Assembly: GCA_014960805.1 (NCBI GenBank)
Contig: CP063163.1
Span: 1,692,001-1,756,000 of the forward strand
Origin: Cytobacillus suaedae
GTDB taxonomy: Bacteria; Bacillota; Bacilli; Bacillales; Bacillaceae_L
DNA length: 64,000 nucleotides
Reading direction: 5' to 3'
Every line of letters begins with the position of its first letter. Positions within the stretch are counted from its first letter, which is position 1. The translations under genes were made by a program, and so were the position numbers. The notes beneath the pieces are model-generated. The model was not told the DNA's origin. It worked only from the letters and a program-made list of their open reading frames with translations, and did not search any database. Shown here in pieces: positions 8,454 through 16,291 of this stretch.

Positions 8454-9098
8454 TTATACACTTATTTTAAACTGACCTCCGTTTTCTTCATCCAATAGAG
8501 CGATTTTTAACGGAGAATTAAACTTAGTAGCTAACCCTTTTACTAAGCCAAGGTTAAAATGAGCAGGATAATAAGGGGTGTTACAGAAAAGCACAACTTC
8601 ATTTTTAGTATCCATATAGGGGAGGTATTCACCAATAAACTTACTACTTTTATGGTTTAAATGAAAAGCATTGTCTAAGGTTTGAATTGAATCTTTAAAG
8701 TATTGAATAGAATCAGGTAAAAAACAATGCTTAGGAACCTGTGCTCCTATGTATTCTACGGCATCTTTTCCGTGATTCTTTTCTATGTAGAATAAGAGAT
8801 AATTTACAAGGTCCATTTGAAACCAGGCTTCTTCAAAAAACTTTTTATCATTTATTATAAACGAAGGTAACTGTAATTTTTCTTTGTTTGCTACCTCAAG
8901 GATATTTTGAATGGCATTGGAGTGCACCTTAGCATCTGGAGAAAAAGGATTGTAAGATTTTGTGTTTACTCTATGATAAAAGTTTGTATATTGCTCAAAC
9001 TCTCGGCTTAATTCTAATAGTTTATTAGACGCAATTCCGTGTTCCTTACTAACTTCATACAAACGTCTTCGTAAATCTTCAATAATCGAACTTAACAT
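8454..9098 (-). CDS. Spo0E-like aspartyl-phosphatase domain fused to an unknown C-terminal domain
   Basis: 214 aa from the ATG at 9098, which is 7 nt after AGAAGG; an upstream in-frame extension has no ribosome site. Residues 3-41 match the Spo0E family helical hairpin (IEDLRRRLYEVSKEHG ... LLELSREFEQYTNFY), whose members dephosphorylate Spo0A-P. The usual SQELD core reads SREFE here. Classical Spo0E proteins are 50-90 aa. Here about 150 further residues follow, including CNTPYYPAHFNLGLVKGLA (about 180-198), reminiscent of small-ligand sensor domains, but I cannot name the family. If active it would link an unknown signal to sporulation. Confidence 0.7.
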   Translation of the reverse strand: MLSSIIEDLRRRLYEVSKEHGIASNKLLELSREFEQYTNFYHRVNTKSYNPFSPDAKVHSNAIQNILEVANKEKLQLPSFIINDKKFFEEAWFQMDLVNYLLFYIEKNHGKDAVEYIGAQVPKHCFLPDSIQYFKDSIQTLDNAFHLNHKSSKFIGEYLPYMDTKNEVVLFCNTPYYPAHFNLGLVKGLATKFNSPLKIALLDEENGGQFKISV

Positions 9099-9260
9099 GC
9101 TAATTCCTTCTATCTTCATTTTAGTATTTACTATTATTATACTAGAAAAAGTACCTAAACAAAAAAACGTTAAAAAAGCAAGGGAATTAGAATGGACCAT
9201 AAAAAAATGCCAGGATGTAGACCCTAAATATGTCTATCTCCCAGCACTTTAATTAAACAC

Positions 9261-9770
9261 TTATTTTAATCCTTCTAATTCTTCTTTAATTTCAGCAACT
9301 GTTTTCTCAAGTTCTTCGCCCCAGTGATCGTTCACCGTGTGAAACACAAAATTGCCTTCTGTATCTAGTAGAGCATAGCCTCTATAGGGTACATCGTTAT
9401 CTCTCATGTTAAATGGGTCAATGATTTTAAATTCAGGGTCTGAAATAAAAGGTAAACTAAAACCAAAAGATTCTTCTATTCCGTTATAAAGCTCAGCTTG
9501 TTCCTCAGGTTTATCGGCACTTATGATATACATGTTAGCATCAATATCATTTAATAATTCAAAGTTATCATGCAACTGACCTAGTTGCTGCTGACAAAGT
9601 CCTCAGGTGTAGGTTGTTATAAAGAAGAAGATAACTGGTTTATCTTGTGGAAAGGTCACTTCATTTCCAGTATGATCTAGAACTGTAATCGGTTCATTCA
9701 TTTTATTTGCACCACACGCTGATAAAAATAGTGTGAACAATAATAGAATCGTGGCATATTTTCTTTTCAT
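9261..9770 (-). CDS. Redoxin/thioredoxin-fold lipoprotein with in-frame UGA: candidate selenoprotein
   Basis: Reading from the ATG at 9770 (GGAG site 6 nt upstream) gives a lipoprotein signal (LFLSAC, lipobox Cys19), then an AhpC/TSA-like domain: PVIFFFITTYT, a TGA at 9603-9605 (codon 56), then GLCQQQLGQL. The frame stays open to 9261 (169 residues if UGA is read). The UGA occupies the first cysteine of the redox CxxC, giving U56-G-L-C59. A SECIS-like hairpin follows at 9572-9588. The start overlaps the HxlR gene stop (ATGA), so the two are coupled. It probably acts as an extracytoplasmic thiol/peroxide oxidoreductase. The alternative is a Cys-to-stop mutation. Confidence 0.8.
9568..9594 (-). 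promoter_or_regulatory. SECIS-like hairpin downstream of the redoxin UGA
   Basis: On this strand GCAACT (9588-9583) pairs perfectly with AGTTGC (9577-9572) around the loop AGGUC, with UCA/UGA (9594-9592 / 9570-9568) able to extend the stem. The loop starts 20 nt after the UGA, within the 16-37 nt range of bacterial SECIS elements, and contains GGUC, as does the E. coli fdhF element. Confidence 0.72.
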
Positions 9771-10102
9771 CGGTTACTCCTTTCAATATCTTCATCTGTT
9801 ATCCACTCTTGTGACCAAGTTTGAATCTCCGTAATGATAGGTTCTAAAGCGCGTCCCTTTTCAGTCAATGAGTATTCAATTCGCACAGGTGTTTCAGGAA
9901 TAACTTCGCGATGAACAATTCCTTCTTTTTCAAGTTCTTTTAGTCTTTCAGATAGAAGTCTTCCACTTATAGGCAAAGATGCTTCCATTGAACTAAACCG
10001 CTGTGTGCCGGAAAGAAGTGAAAAAACAATCAATCCATTCCAACGGGTGCTTACTATTTTCATGGCAATTTCAAATCTAGGGCATAATATAGATGGATTT
10101 AT
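9767..10102 (-). CDS. HxlR-family winged-helix regulator
   Basis: 111 aa from the ATA at 10102 (114 from a GTG at 10111). The GTG overlaps the GAGGTGAT ribosome site itself, whereas ATA lies 8 nt after it. HxlR features: the N-terminal CPRF segment with a single Cys, as in redox-sensing HxlR proteins (HypR, YodB, CatR), WNGLIVFSLL, LPISGRLLSERLKELEKEG (recognition helix), and YSLTEKGRALEPII (wing). Its TGA overlaps the ATG of the selenocysteine-candidate lipoprotein, so the two form an operon. It probably represses itself and perhaps the divergent ribA-like gene in response to thiol stress. Confidence 0.85.
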   Translation of the reverse strand: MNPSILCPRFEIAMKIVSTRWNGLIVFSLLSGTQRFSSMEASLPISGRLLSERLKELEKEGIVHREVIPETPVRIEYSLTEKGRALEPIITEIQTWSQEWITDEDIERSNR

Positions 10103-10283
10103 TTTTATCACCTCATTCGGATTTAGGACTACTTTCTTGCATTTTTCTAAAAAGAACCTTAATATATTTTAACGTAAACTAACTTTTTAAAACAAGTTTA
10201 TTTTTAATAAAAAGCTCACATCACGTAATTTTATTACAATACTAAAGGTCATTACGTATAGTAAGTGAAAAGAGGAGTAAACA

Positions 10284-11018
10284 ATGATGAACAGTAGCAA
10301 ACTTGACGCAAATACCCTAACTATATTAGAGAAAAAAATAAAACTTATCAAATCAGCAAAAGGTGCTATCTACTTAGTAGGACCTATTAAACTTCCAGTA
10401 ACACTTGCTGGAAAAACGGTTATTTTTCAGTGGTATTGTTGGTTGCAATGCAATGAAGTAACCGAAAATTATCAACGTATTATTGAAAAGCTTTCTTCCG
10501 TTAATTTAGCTGAACTTCAGCAATCAAGTGTTCTAGTATATGGTGATTTTGAAAATGATGAAGATGCTCTTATACGAATGCACTCAATATGTCATACCGG
10601 TGATATTTTTGGAAGCAAACGTTGTGACTGTGGATACCAATTAGATCAAAGCTTACAAATGATCGTTGAACACGGTTCTGGTGCTTTATTCTATTTAGCA
10701 AATCACGAAGGTAGAGGTATTGGCCTATTCAGTAAAGCAATGGCCTATGTTCTTCAAGAAAATGGGTATGATACGGTTGAAGCAAACCTAAAGCTCGGAT
10801 TTGTTGATGATTCTAGAAACTACGATGACGCCATTCTTGTCCTTAAGGAACTAAGATCAAAACCAGTGACATTAATTACAAACAATCCTCGAAAAGTGGA
10901 GGCTCTAAAAAGTGCTGGAATGGATTTATCTGGACGTACACCACTTTGGGGAGATATTTCTGAGTTTAACGAAAAATATCTAAAAACAAAAGTCGTTAGG
11001 TCAGGACACTTAAAGTAA
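10284..11018 (+). CDS. ribA: GTP cyclohydrolase II (RibA-like)
   Basis: 244 aa. Converts GTP to the pyrimidine precursor of riboflavin. The zinc-binding cysteines C103, C114 and C116 (SICHTGDIFGSKRCDCG) have the E. coli RibA spacing. Also present are the nucleophile region HEGRGIGL (141-148), LGFVDDSRNY (171-180) and TNNPRK (199-204). It is a stand-alone enzyme with about 50 extra N-terminal residues and no DHBP synthase domain, unlike the fused RibBA of Bacillus rib operons, so it may be an accessory copy. A GAGGAG site precedes the ATG. Its 3' half plus terminator is duplicated at 11938. Divergent from the hxlR operon. Confidence 0.88.
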   Translation: MMNSSKLDANTLTILEKKIKLIKSAKGAIYLVGPIKLPVTLAGKTVIFQWYCWLQCNEVTENYQRIIEKLSSVNLAELQQSSVLVYGDFENDEDALIRMHSICHTGDIFGSKRCDCGYQLDQSLQMIVEHGSGALFYLANHEGRGIGLFSKAMAYVLQENGYDTVEANLKLGFVDDSRNYDDAILVLKELRSKPVTLITNNPRKVEALKSAGMDLSGRTPLWGDISEFNEKYLKTKVVRSGHLK

Positions 11019-11036
11019 AAAATACTAGTACCTTGA

Positions 11037-11065
11037 GTCAGCCAATATTTGGCTGGCTTTTTTTT
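11037..11065 (+). terminator. Terminator of the ribA-like gene
   Basis: CAGCCAA pairs with TTGGCTG across a short AT loop, followed by eight or nine T. A copy of the same terminator follows the ribA remnant near 12212. Confidence 0.85.
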
Positions 11066-11089
11066 AGGAAAAATAAGTTAGAAAAAAAT

Positions 11090-11166
11090 GTAAAATATGC
11101 TTTACATAATACAGTGGTGTAAAGTAAACTTTACGTAAAGTTTATTTTACGTAAAGGTAACTTTAC
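11090..11166. promoter_or_regulatory. Four 16-bp palindromic operators upstream of the XRE regulator
   Basis: Three contiguous 16-bp dyads, GTAAAGtaaaCTTTAC (11119-11134), GTAAAGtttaTTTTAC (11135-11150) and GTAAAGgtaaCTTTAC (11151-11166), plus a fourth, GTAAAAtatgCTTTAC (11090-11105). They end 5 bp before the ribosome site of the regulator gene, so autoregulation is the simplest reading. Confidence 0.75.
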
Positions 11167-11184
11167 ATTAAGGGGTTGATTCCT

Positions 11185-11385
11185 ATTCAAAATCGATTAA
11201 AGAAAAAAAGATCAGAAAAAAACATTACCCAGGAGCAATTATCAGAATTAGTTGGCGTTTCAAGGCAAACCATTATTTCGTTAGAAAATGGGAAGTACAA
11301 TCCATCATTGGAGTTAGCTTTTAAATTAGCTAAAGCGTTTGGTTGTCAAATTGAGGACATTTTTACTTTTCAGGAAGGGGAGTAA
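11185..11385 (+). CDS. Small XRE/Cro-CI-family transcriptional regulator (YozG-like)
   Basis: 66-67 aa single-domain helix-turn-helix protein: NITQEQLSELVGVSRQTII gives the HTH, followed by LENGKYNPSLELAFKLAKAFG and IEDIF, the YozG-like type. The ribosome site AAGGGGTTGAT runs through the only conventional start (TTG 11176). The codon 8 nt beyond the SD core is ATT (11185), and starting there gives the family's usual N-terminus. Four palindromic sites lie just upstream. It is followed 3 bp later by two membrane-protein genes, a frequent YozG arrangement. Confidence 0.8.
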   Translation: MQNRLKKKRSEKNITQEQLSELVGVSRQTIISLENGKYNPSLELAFKLAKAFGCQIEDIFTFQEGE

Positions 11386-11388
11386 CTT

Positions 11389-11691
11389 ATGGGAGAGATA
11401 CAATGGATTGGATTAGCAGGTTTATGGGGAGGAGCTTTAATTGGTTTTTTAGGCTGGTGGTTAGGTAGAAGAATGGCAGCCAAGAAGCGGGGACTTGATG
11501 AGCGCTATCTTCAAATATGGAAAAATGCACGTGGAGGAAGTTGGATGCTTACCTTAGGTGCTTTGTATGTGTTGTTTACGTTGCAAATAATAGGTGTTAC
11601 TTTATCGGCTTATACAACATTGGGTATTTTGTTTATCGTCCATTTAGCAGGTTGGGCAGTTCTAGGTGTATACAATCAATTTAAACTTTAG
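11389..11691 (+). CDS. Small membrane protein of the regulator cassette
   Basis: 100 aa with three predicted membrane segments (about 7-25, 52-68 and 72-92) and a basic loop (RRMAAKKRG) after the first. It begins 3 bp after the XRE-type regulator with a GGAAGGGGAG site, so it belongs to the same transcript. I do not recognise a named family. The regulator/membrane-protein pairing is typical of small autoregulated bacilli cassettes of unknown function. Confidence 0.7.
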   Translation: MGEIQWIGLAGLWGGALIGFLGWWLGRRMAAKKRGLDERYLQIWKNARGGSWMLTLGALYVLFTLQIIGVTLSAYTTLGILFIVHLAGWAVLGVYNQFKL

Positions 11692-11702
11692 GAGGAGTCT
11701 TG

Positions 11703-11906
11703 ATGTTCAAGAAAGTTGATGCGAGTCAAATGTTTAAAAGATCACTACAAATTGGTTTAACTATTAATTTTATTTTTTTGGTTGTTTCACTTTTAACTGG
11801 AAATTGGGGCTTTTTCATCTGGAGTCTATTACCTACATTTGCAACAAGTTTAAACTGTTATTTTATTTCAAAAAAAGCCTCGCAGGAAAACACGAATTTT
11901 TGTTGA
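11703..11906 (+). CDS. Small two-TM membrane protein
   Basis: 67 aa from the ATG at 11703 (GGAGGAG site 5 nt upstream; a TTG codon immediately precedes it). Two hydrophobic segments (about 17-33 and 38-56) and little else. Third gene of the operator-regulated cassette, 11 bp after the previous one. Family not recognised. Confidence 0.65.
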   Translation: MFKKVDASQMFKRSLQIGLTINFIFLVVSLLTGNWGFFIWSLLPTFATSLNCYFISKKASQENTNFC

Positions 11907-11937
11907 GGATTCGTGTAATTATTTTTAAGGCATAAGT

Positions 11938-12241
11938 TCATCAAGAAAATGGTATGATACGGTTGAAGCAAACCTACAGCTCGGTTTTGTTGACCATGCT
12001 AGAAATTACGATGGTGCCATTCATATCCTTAAAGAACTAAGATCAAAACCAGTGACATTAGTTACAAACAATCCTCGAAAAGTGGAAGTATTAAAAAGTG
12101 CTGCTATGGATTTATCTGGACGTACACACTTTGGGGAGATATATCTGAGTAAACGATCTAAAAACAAAAGTCGTTAGGTCAGGACACTAAAGTAAAAATC
12201 CTAGTACCTTGAGGCAGCCATTATTTGGCTGGCTTTTTTTG
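11938..12241 (+). pseudogene. Duplicated 3' fragment of the ribA-like gene with its terminator
   Basis: This stretch repeats the last 270 bp or so of the intact ribA-like gene plus its terminator (compare 10752-11065): it starts at TCAAGAAAATGG, keeps VEANLQLGFVD and NNPRKVE coding segments, and ends with the same TTTGGCTGGCTTTTTTT terminator. Single-base losses (near 11950 and 12127) and substitutions break the frame, and no 5' half exists. The two copies flank the regulator/membrane-protein cassette, indicating a past duplication or recombination. The rest of the 11.9-12.4 kb gap holds no supported gene. Confidence 0.88.
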
Positions 12242-12387
12242 TAAGTAAAGATAAGTTTATTTTTTTCGAAATACCACCACAACAATAATGAGGAAGGTAG
12301 TTATGAAACTTCACAAGAAAAATCATACTAATATGTATCACATAGTAACTTGGTTACTTTAAAGATTCTAAAGGAAAGAAGGAATCG

Positions 12388-13821
12388 TTGGAATTTATGG
12401 ATGATCATCATGAAAAAGTACTTTTACAAAATAAAGACAAGATAAATAACTTATCTCCTACGATAGCCATTGTTGGCGGTGGGTTAGCGGGGCTTACTTG
12501 TGCATACCGTTTGGCTCTTAAAGGAATTAAATTCACTATTTTTGAAGGAAACAATCGTTTAGGTGGGAGATGTTGGACTAATCGAGAAATTTTTCATAAT
12601 GGTCAGTTTGTGGAACGCGGTGGAGAATTAATTGATTCTAAACACTCTGACATTCTTTCATTAATAAAAGAACTTGGGCTGGAAGTAGATGATATCATTG
12701 CGTCTGAGAAAACAAATACTTCCCCTATTTACTATTTTAAAGGTGAAAATCTATACAATCCTCTACAAATGAAGTTACAAGAAGTCGCTCAAAAACTACA
12801 TACGGAGTATCAGTTAGCTGAGTTCCCTGTCCTTTACCGTGGTTATACAAAGCATGCTTTAAATCTTGACCAGATGTCTGTTTATGACTGGATACAACAA
12901 AATGTTGAAGGTGGAATAGAATCTAGTATTGGGCAACTTTTATGTGTCGCCTATACCATTGAGCATGGTACTGATTGTTCCCAACAAAGTGCATTAAATT
13001 TAGTGCAATTTTTTGCGGAGGAAAAGAATCAACAATTTTCTGTATTAGGAAATACTGACTTAAGATACAGGGTAAGTGGAGGTAACGATTTAATTATAAA
13101 AAAACTTAAGGAGCAACTTGTCCATCATATAAAACATAATTATGCATTACAATCAATTAAGAAAAATGCGAATCAAACCTATTCATTGAACTTTATAAAC
13201 AATGGAATATCTAAGGAAATAATAGTAGATAAAGTAGTATTAGCGATTCCCTTTTCTGTTATAGCATCCTCGGTTGACATTACTAATGCAGATTTTAAAC
13301 CTTTAAAAGTGGCAGCGATTAAGGAATTAGGAATGGGGCGAAATTCAAAAATACATTTCCAGTTTGCACAACGGCTCTGGGAAATGTATGAATGTAATGG
13401 AACTACGTACTCGAATTTACCATTTCAAATTACATCAGACAGCTCTAGAGGACAGGAAGGTCCAGGAATTCTCGTACAAATTTCTGGTGGTAGTAGAGTT
13501 GAAAATGTAGGAAGAATGGGTAAAAGTGCTTACAGTAGAAAGGTTTTAGAAGAATTAGAGCAGGTTTTTCCGGGGCTACAAGACACTTATATAGGAAAGT
13601 ATTGTATGGACCTATGGGCAGAAGGTAAGTGGGCTAGAGGCTCGTATTCTTTTCGAAAAGTAGGTCAGTTTACAAAGTTTGCTGGTGTCGAAATGGAACG
13701 AGAAGGCAGCTGTTACTTTGCAGGTGAACATACCTCCCTTCAATTCCAAGGCTATATGAATGGAGCTGTGGAAAGTGGTAACCGAGTTGCTTTAGAAATA
13801 GTCAGAGATCTTACTAATTAA
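12388..13821 (+). CDS. FAD-dependent flavin monoamine oxidase family protein
   Basis: 477 aa. The Rossmann FAD loop is IAIVGGGLAGLTCAYRL (27-43), with the ribose-binding acid in FEGNNRLGGRCWT (52-64). The C-terminal flavin motif is YFAGEHTSLQFQGYMNGAVESG (about 443-464), as in monoamine/polyamine oxidases. The enzyme would oxidise an amine with O2, releasing aldehyde, ammonia and H2O2; the substrate is unknown. TTG at 12388 follows GAAGGA by 4 nt; an in-frame ATG at 12397 is the alternative. No signal peptide, so cytosolic. Confidence 0.85.
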   Translation: MEFMDDHHEKVLLQNKDKINNLSPTIAIVGGGLAGLTCAYRLALKGIKFTIFEGNNRLGGRCWTNREIFHNGQFVERGGELIDSKHSDILSLIKELGLEVDDIIASEKTNTSPIYYFKGENLYNPLQMKLQEVAQKLHTEYQLAEFPVLYRGYTKHALNLDQMSVYDWIQQNVEGGIESSIGQLLCVAYTIEHGTDCSQQSALNLVQFFAEEKNQQFSVLGNTDLRYRVSGGNDLIIKKLKEQLVHHIKHNYALQSIKKNANQTYSLNFINNGISKEIIVDKVVLAIPFSVIASSVDITNADFKPLKVAAIKELGMGRNSKIHFQFAQRLWEMYECNGTTYSNLPFQITSDSSRGQEGPGILVQISGGSRVENVGRMGKSAYSRKVLEELEQVFPGLQDTYIGKYCMDLWAEGKWARGSYSFRKVGQFTKFAGVEMEREGSCYFAGEHTSLQFQGYMNGAVESGNRVALEIVRDLTN

Positions 13822-13941
13822 CGAGGCGAGTTATTTCTTAATATGTACAAATCCAAAAAATACCTTTAGTATAGAGGTATACATACTATAGAAGAGGCTA
13901 CTTCTCAATATTAAGAGCCCTAGAAAAAGAGGTAGGTACGG

Positions 13942-15045
13942 TTGATTAAAAATAAGTTTCAATTTTGGACGCTACAAATTTTGATATTAGTAACCATTTT
14001 ATATTTATCGACAAAGATCACATTCTTATTTGAACCTGTCGTAGTTTTTGTAACAACATTGTTTTTTCCTATAATCATTTCTGGTTTTTTGTTTTTCTTA
14101 TTGAACCCAATGGTACGTCTATTGCAGAAGTGGAAAATCCCAAGAATTCTATCTATTCTTATCATGTACATTGTTTTTATTGGGGTCGTTGTTTTAGTTA
14201 TCAGTATTCTAGCCCCATTAATATCCAATCAATTCGGGCAGCTAGTTAGAGATTTGCCACTTTATGCAGAACAGACAATGAAACTAATGGATGATCTGTC
14301 AAAAACGCCACAGTTTAATTGGTTTATGACTCAAACCTATGTACCAATCAGTGAAATCGAACAGGAGCTTATTCGCCTAGCGAATTCTTTGCCGGATATG
14401 GCGTCACAAGCCATTGCAAATATATTTGGTTTAATTGCAAACGTAACAATCACTATTATTACCGTCCCATTCCTATTGTTTTATATGTTGAAAGATGGTC
14501 ATAAATTTCCGATTGCGGTCTCTAAGTTTTTTCCTAGTTCTATTCGTAAAGAAGCCATTGATACATTAAAAGACACAAGTGAAACGTTGGCAGCCTATAT
14601 TCAAGGACAAATTCTTGTGGCCTTATTTGTAGGAACCCTAGCATTTATAGGTTACCTAATTATTGACTTGCCGTATGCTTTAGTAATGGCAATGATTGTT
14701 GCGGTAACCAATATTATTCCTTATGTAGGTCCTTTTTTAGGGGGAGCACCCGCAGTTATTATTGGATTTTTTGTTTCACCAACGACAGCGCTCTTAGTAA
14801 TAGTTGTTATTGTAATCGCCCAACAGGTGGAAGGAAACCTTCTTTCTCCACTTATATTAGGAAAACGATTAGATACACACCCAGCAACAATTATCATTCT
14901 ATTATTAGTTGCAGGGAACTTAGCTGGTGTTTTGGGAATGATTCTTGCCATTCCGACCTATGCTGTGCTAAAGACGGTGGTGCTAAATACAGCCCGTTTA
15001 TTAAAAGCAAGGAAAGAAATTCTCCAGGAAGCTAAACTAAAATAG
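13942..15045 (+). CDS. AI-2E-family (PerM/YtvI-like) membrane transporter
   Basis: 367 aa with the family pattern: two N-terminal spans, a short outer loop, a long amphipathic stretch (about 85-150), then five or six membrane segments including VTNIIPYVGPFLGGAPAVI and a C-terminal basic tail. Members export autoinducer-2 or act as Na+/H+ antiporters; substrate here is unknown. The TTG start follows an AGAGGTAGG site. Monocistronic, ended by a strong terminator at 15051. Confidence 0.85.
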   Translation: MIKNKFQFWTLQILILVTILYLSTKITFLFEPVVVFVTTLFFPIIISGFLFFLLNPMVRLLQKWKIPRILSILIMYIVFIGVVVLVISILAPLISNQFGQLVRDLPLYAEQTMKLMDDLSKTPQFNWFMTQTYVPISEIEQELIRLANSLPDMASQAIANIFGLIANVTITIITVPFLLFYMLKDGHKFPIAVSKFFPSSIRKEAIDTLKDTSETLAAYIQGQILVALFVGTLAFIGYLIIDLPYALVMAMIVAVTNIIPYVGPFLGGAPAVIIGFFVSPTTALLVIVVIVIAQQVEGNLLSPLILGKRLDTHPATIIILLLVAGNLAGVLGMILAIPTYAVLKTVVLNTARLLKARKEILQEAKLK

Positions 15046-15050
15046 TAAAC

Positions 15051-15080
15051 AAAGCCATTCATTTTCGAATGGCTTTTTTC
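15051..15080 (+). terminator. Rho-independent terminator
   Basis: AAAGCCATTC and GAATGGCTTT form a perfect 10-bp stem around ATTTTC, followed by T residues. Confidence 0.88.
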
Positions 15081-15169
15081 TATAACAGTGGTAATATATT
15101 CCTGTAGTTCTATTTAAATTGCATTAAATACAAGAGAGAAATAAAGGTATATAACATGAGGTGTTTTTT

Positions 15170-16150
15170 ATGATGAAGCTAAGTACAATGAAAAAAGTTG
15201 TAGCCACAGTTGATCAGGATTGGAGAAGTTCTTTCGCTGAACAACTTTTAGAAAAATGGGGTTTTGATGAAAAAGAGGTTTATTATTTTCGTGGAAGTGC
15301 GAACTTCATCTTTATGTTTAAAAGGGAAAATCAATGGTATTTTCTAAGGTGTAATGAGTCTACAGAAAGAAACATCAAGGATTACCAAACTGAATTACAA
15401 ATTCTTCAGTATCTTGAAGAGTCTTCTATCTCCATTTCTAAGCCGGTGAAGTCAGAGGATGGAAACCTAATTGAAACAATATTTACAGAACTAGGAACCT
15501 TCCATTGTGTGGTCTTTGAAGGATTAAAAGGTGAACAAGTGGAGCTTGAGGCTCTCGACGAGGAAGGCTATTATTCCTGGGGGAAAGCTCTTGGTCAGCT
15601 ACATAAAGCCTTCAAAACGATTCCACAGGAATTAAAGGATAGTCGTCCAAGTTGGCGTAATCACATTCAGTTCATAAAGGACACTGTACCTAGTGATGAA
15701 AGTGCTTTGTACAAAGAATTATCTGAGGTAGAGAAATGGTTGACTAGTTTACAAGTTTCAGAAGAAACATTTGGGCTCATCCATTATGATTTTGAGTTAG
15801 ATAATCTCAAATGGAATGAGAATGGGATCGGGATTCTTGACTTTGATGATTGTGTACAGCATTGGTATGTTGCAGATATCGCCTATGCACTTCGGGATTT
15901 ATTTGAAAAGGATATTGATATTAATCACCCATCCTTTAAGCAATTTATGAATGGTTATATATCTGAGACAAGCATTGATTTCAATTTATTGGAGGATCTA
16001 GCTTGGTTTATGAGGCTCCATAACCTCACTACTTTTGCAAAGATTTTTCGATCAGTTGACCTTATAGAAGGTGAATCTAACCCACAATGGTTATCTGATT
16101 TAAAGAACAAGTTTGAGTTAAAGCTTGAGAGCTATAGAAATTCCTTTTAA
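15170..16150 (+). CDS. APH-family phosphotransferase
   Basis: 326 aa. The aminoglycoside-phosphotransferase/choline-kinase fold is shown by the Brenner motif IHYDFELDN (about 204-212, catalytic Asp) and DFDDC (about 222-226, Mg-binding). A small-molecule kinase; I cannot tell the substrate, and a resistance role is not implied. The ATG at 15170 lies 8 nt after GAGG; a GTG 9 bp earlier overlaps the site. Monocistronic. Confidence 0.82.
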   Translation: MMKLSTMKKVVATVDQDWRSSFAEQLLEKWGFDEKEVYYFRGSANFIFMFKRENQWYFLRCNESTERNIKDYQTELQILQYLEESSISISKPVKSEDGNLIETIFTELGTFHCVVFEGLKGEQVELEALDEEGYYSWGKALGQLHKAFKTIPQELKDSRPSWRNHIQFIKDTVPSDESALYKELSEVEKWLTSLQVSEETFGLIHYDFELDNLKWNENGIGILDFDDCVQHWYVADIAYALRDLFEKDIDINHPSFKQFMNGYISETSIDFNLLEDLAWFMRLHNLTTFAKIFRSVDLIEGESNPQWLSDLKNKFELKLESYRNSF

Positions 16151-16174
16151 ATAGAAAAGTAAGCTTTTTAAAAG

Positions 16175-16207
16175 ACATCATTCCTGTAATTGGGGTGGTG
16201 TTTTTTT
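16175..16207 (+). terminator. G-U-rich hairpin terminator
   Basis: ACATCATTCC pairs with GGGGTGGTGT using several G-U pairs, followed by seven T. Confidence 0.65.
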
Positions 16208-16291
16208 GTTAAGAAAAAACTTACAAAAAAAGGGAATGGAGACGGTGTGCCGAATATAAGTAAGGATATAGAGGTGTAAGGGGGCAGTGCC

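Noticed and set aside
9097-9252. A rightward 51-codon frame with a hydrophobic start, opposite the Spo0E-like gene's leader
   Set aside because: It has no ribosome site and its ATG overlaps the Spo0E start region; protein-like composition alone is not enough.
9603-9605. Treating the TGA as a plain nonsense mutation (and 24551-24553 likewise)
   Set aside because: Possible, but position at the catalytic cysteine, intact downstream frames and a spaced GGU-loop hairpin in both genes favour recoding; the point stays open until Sec genes are sought.
12303-12360. A 19-codon frame after GAGGAAGG
   Set aside because: A ribosome-like site is present, but the peptide is short, unconserved-looking and between a pseudogene and an unrelated gene; no leader-peptide logic.
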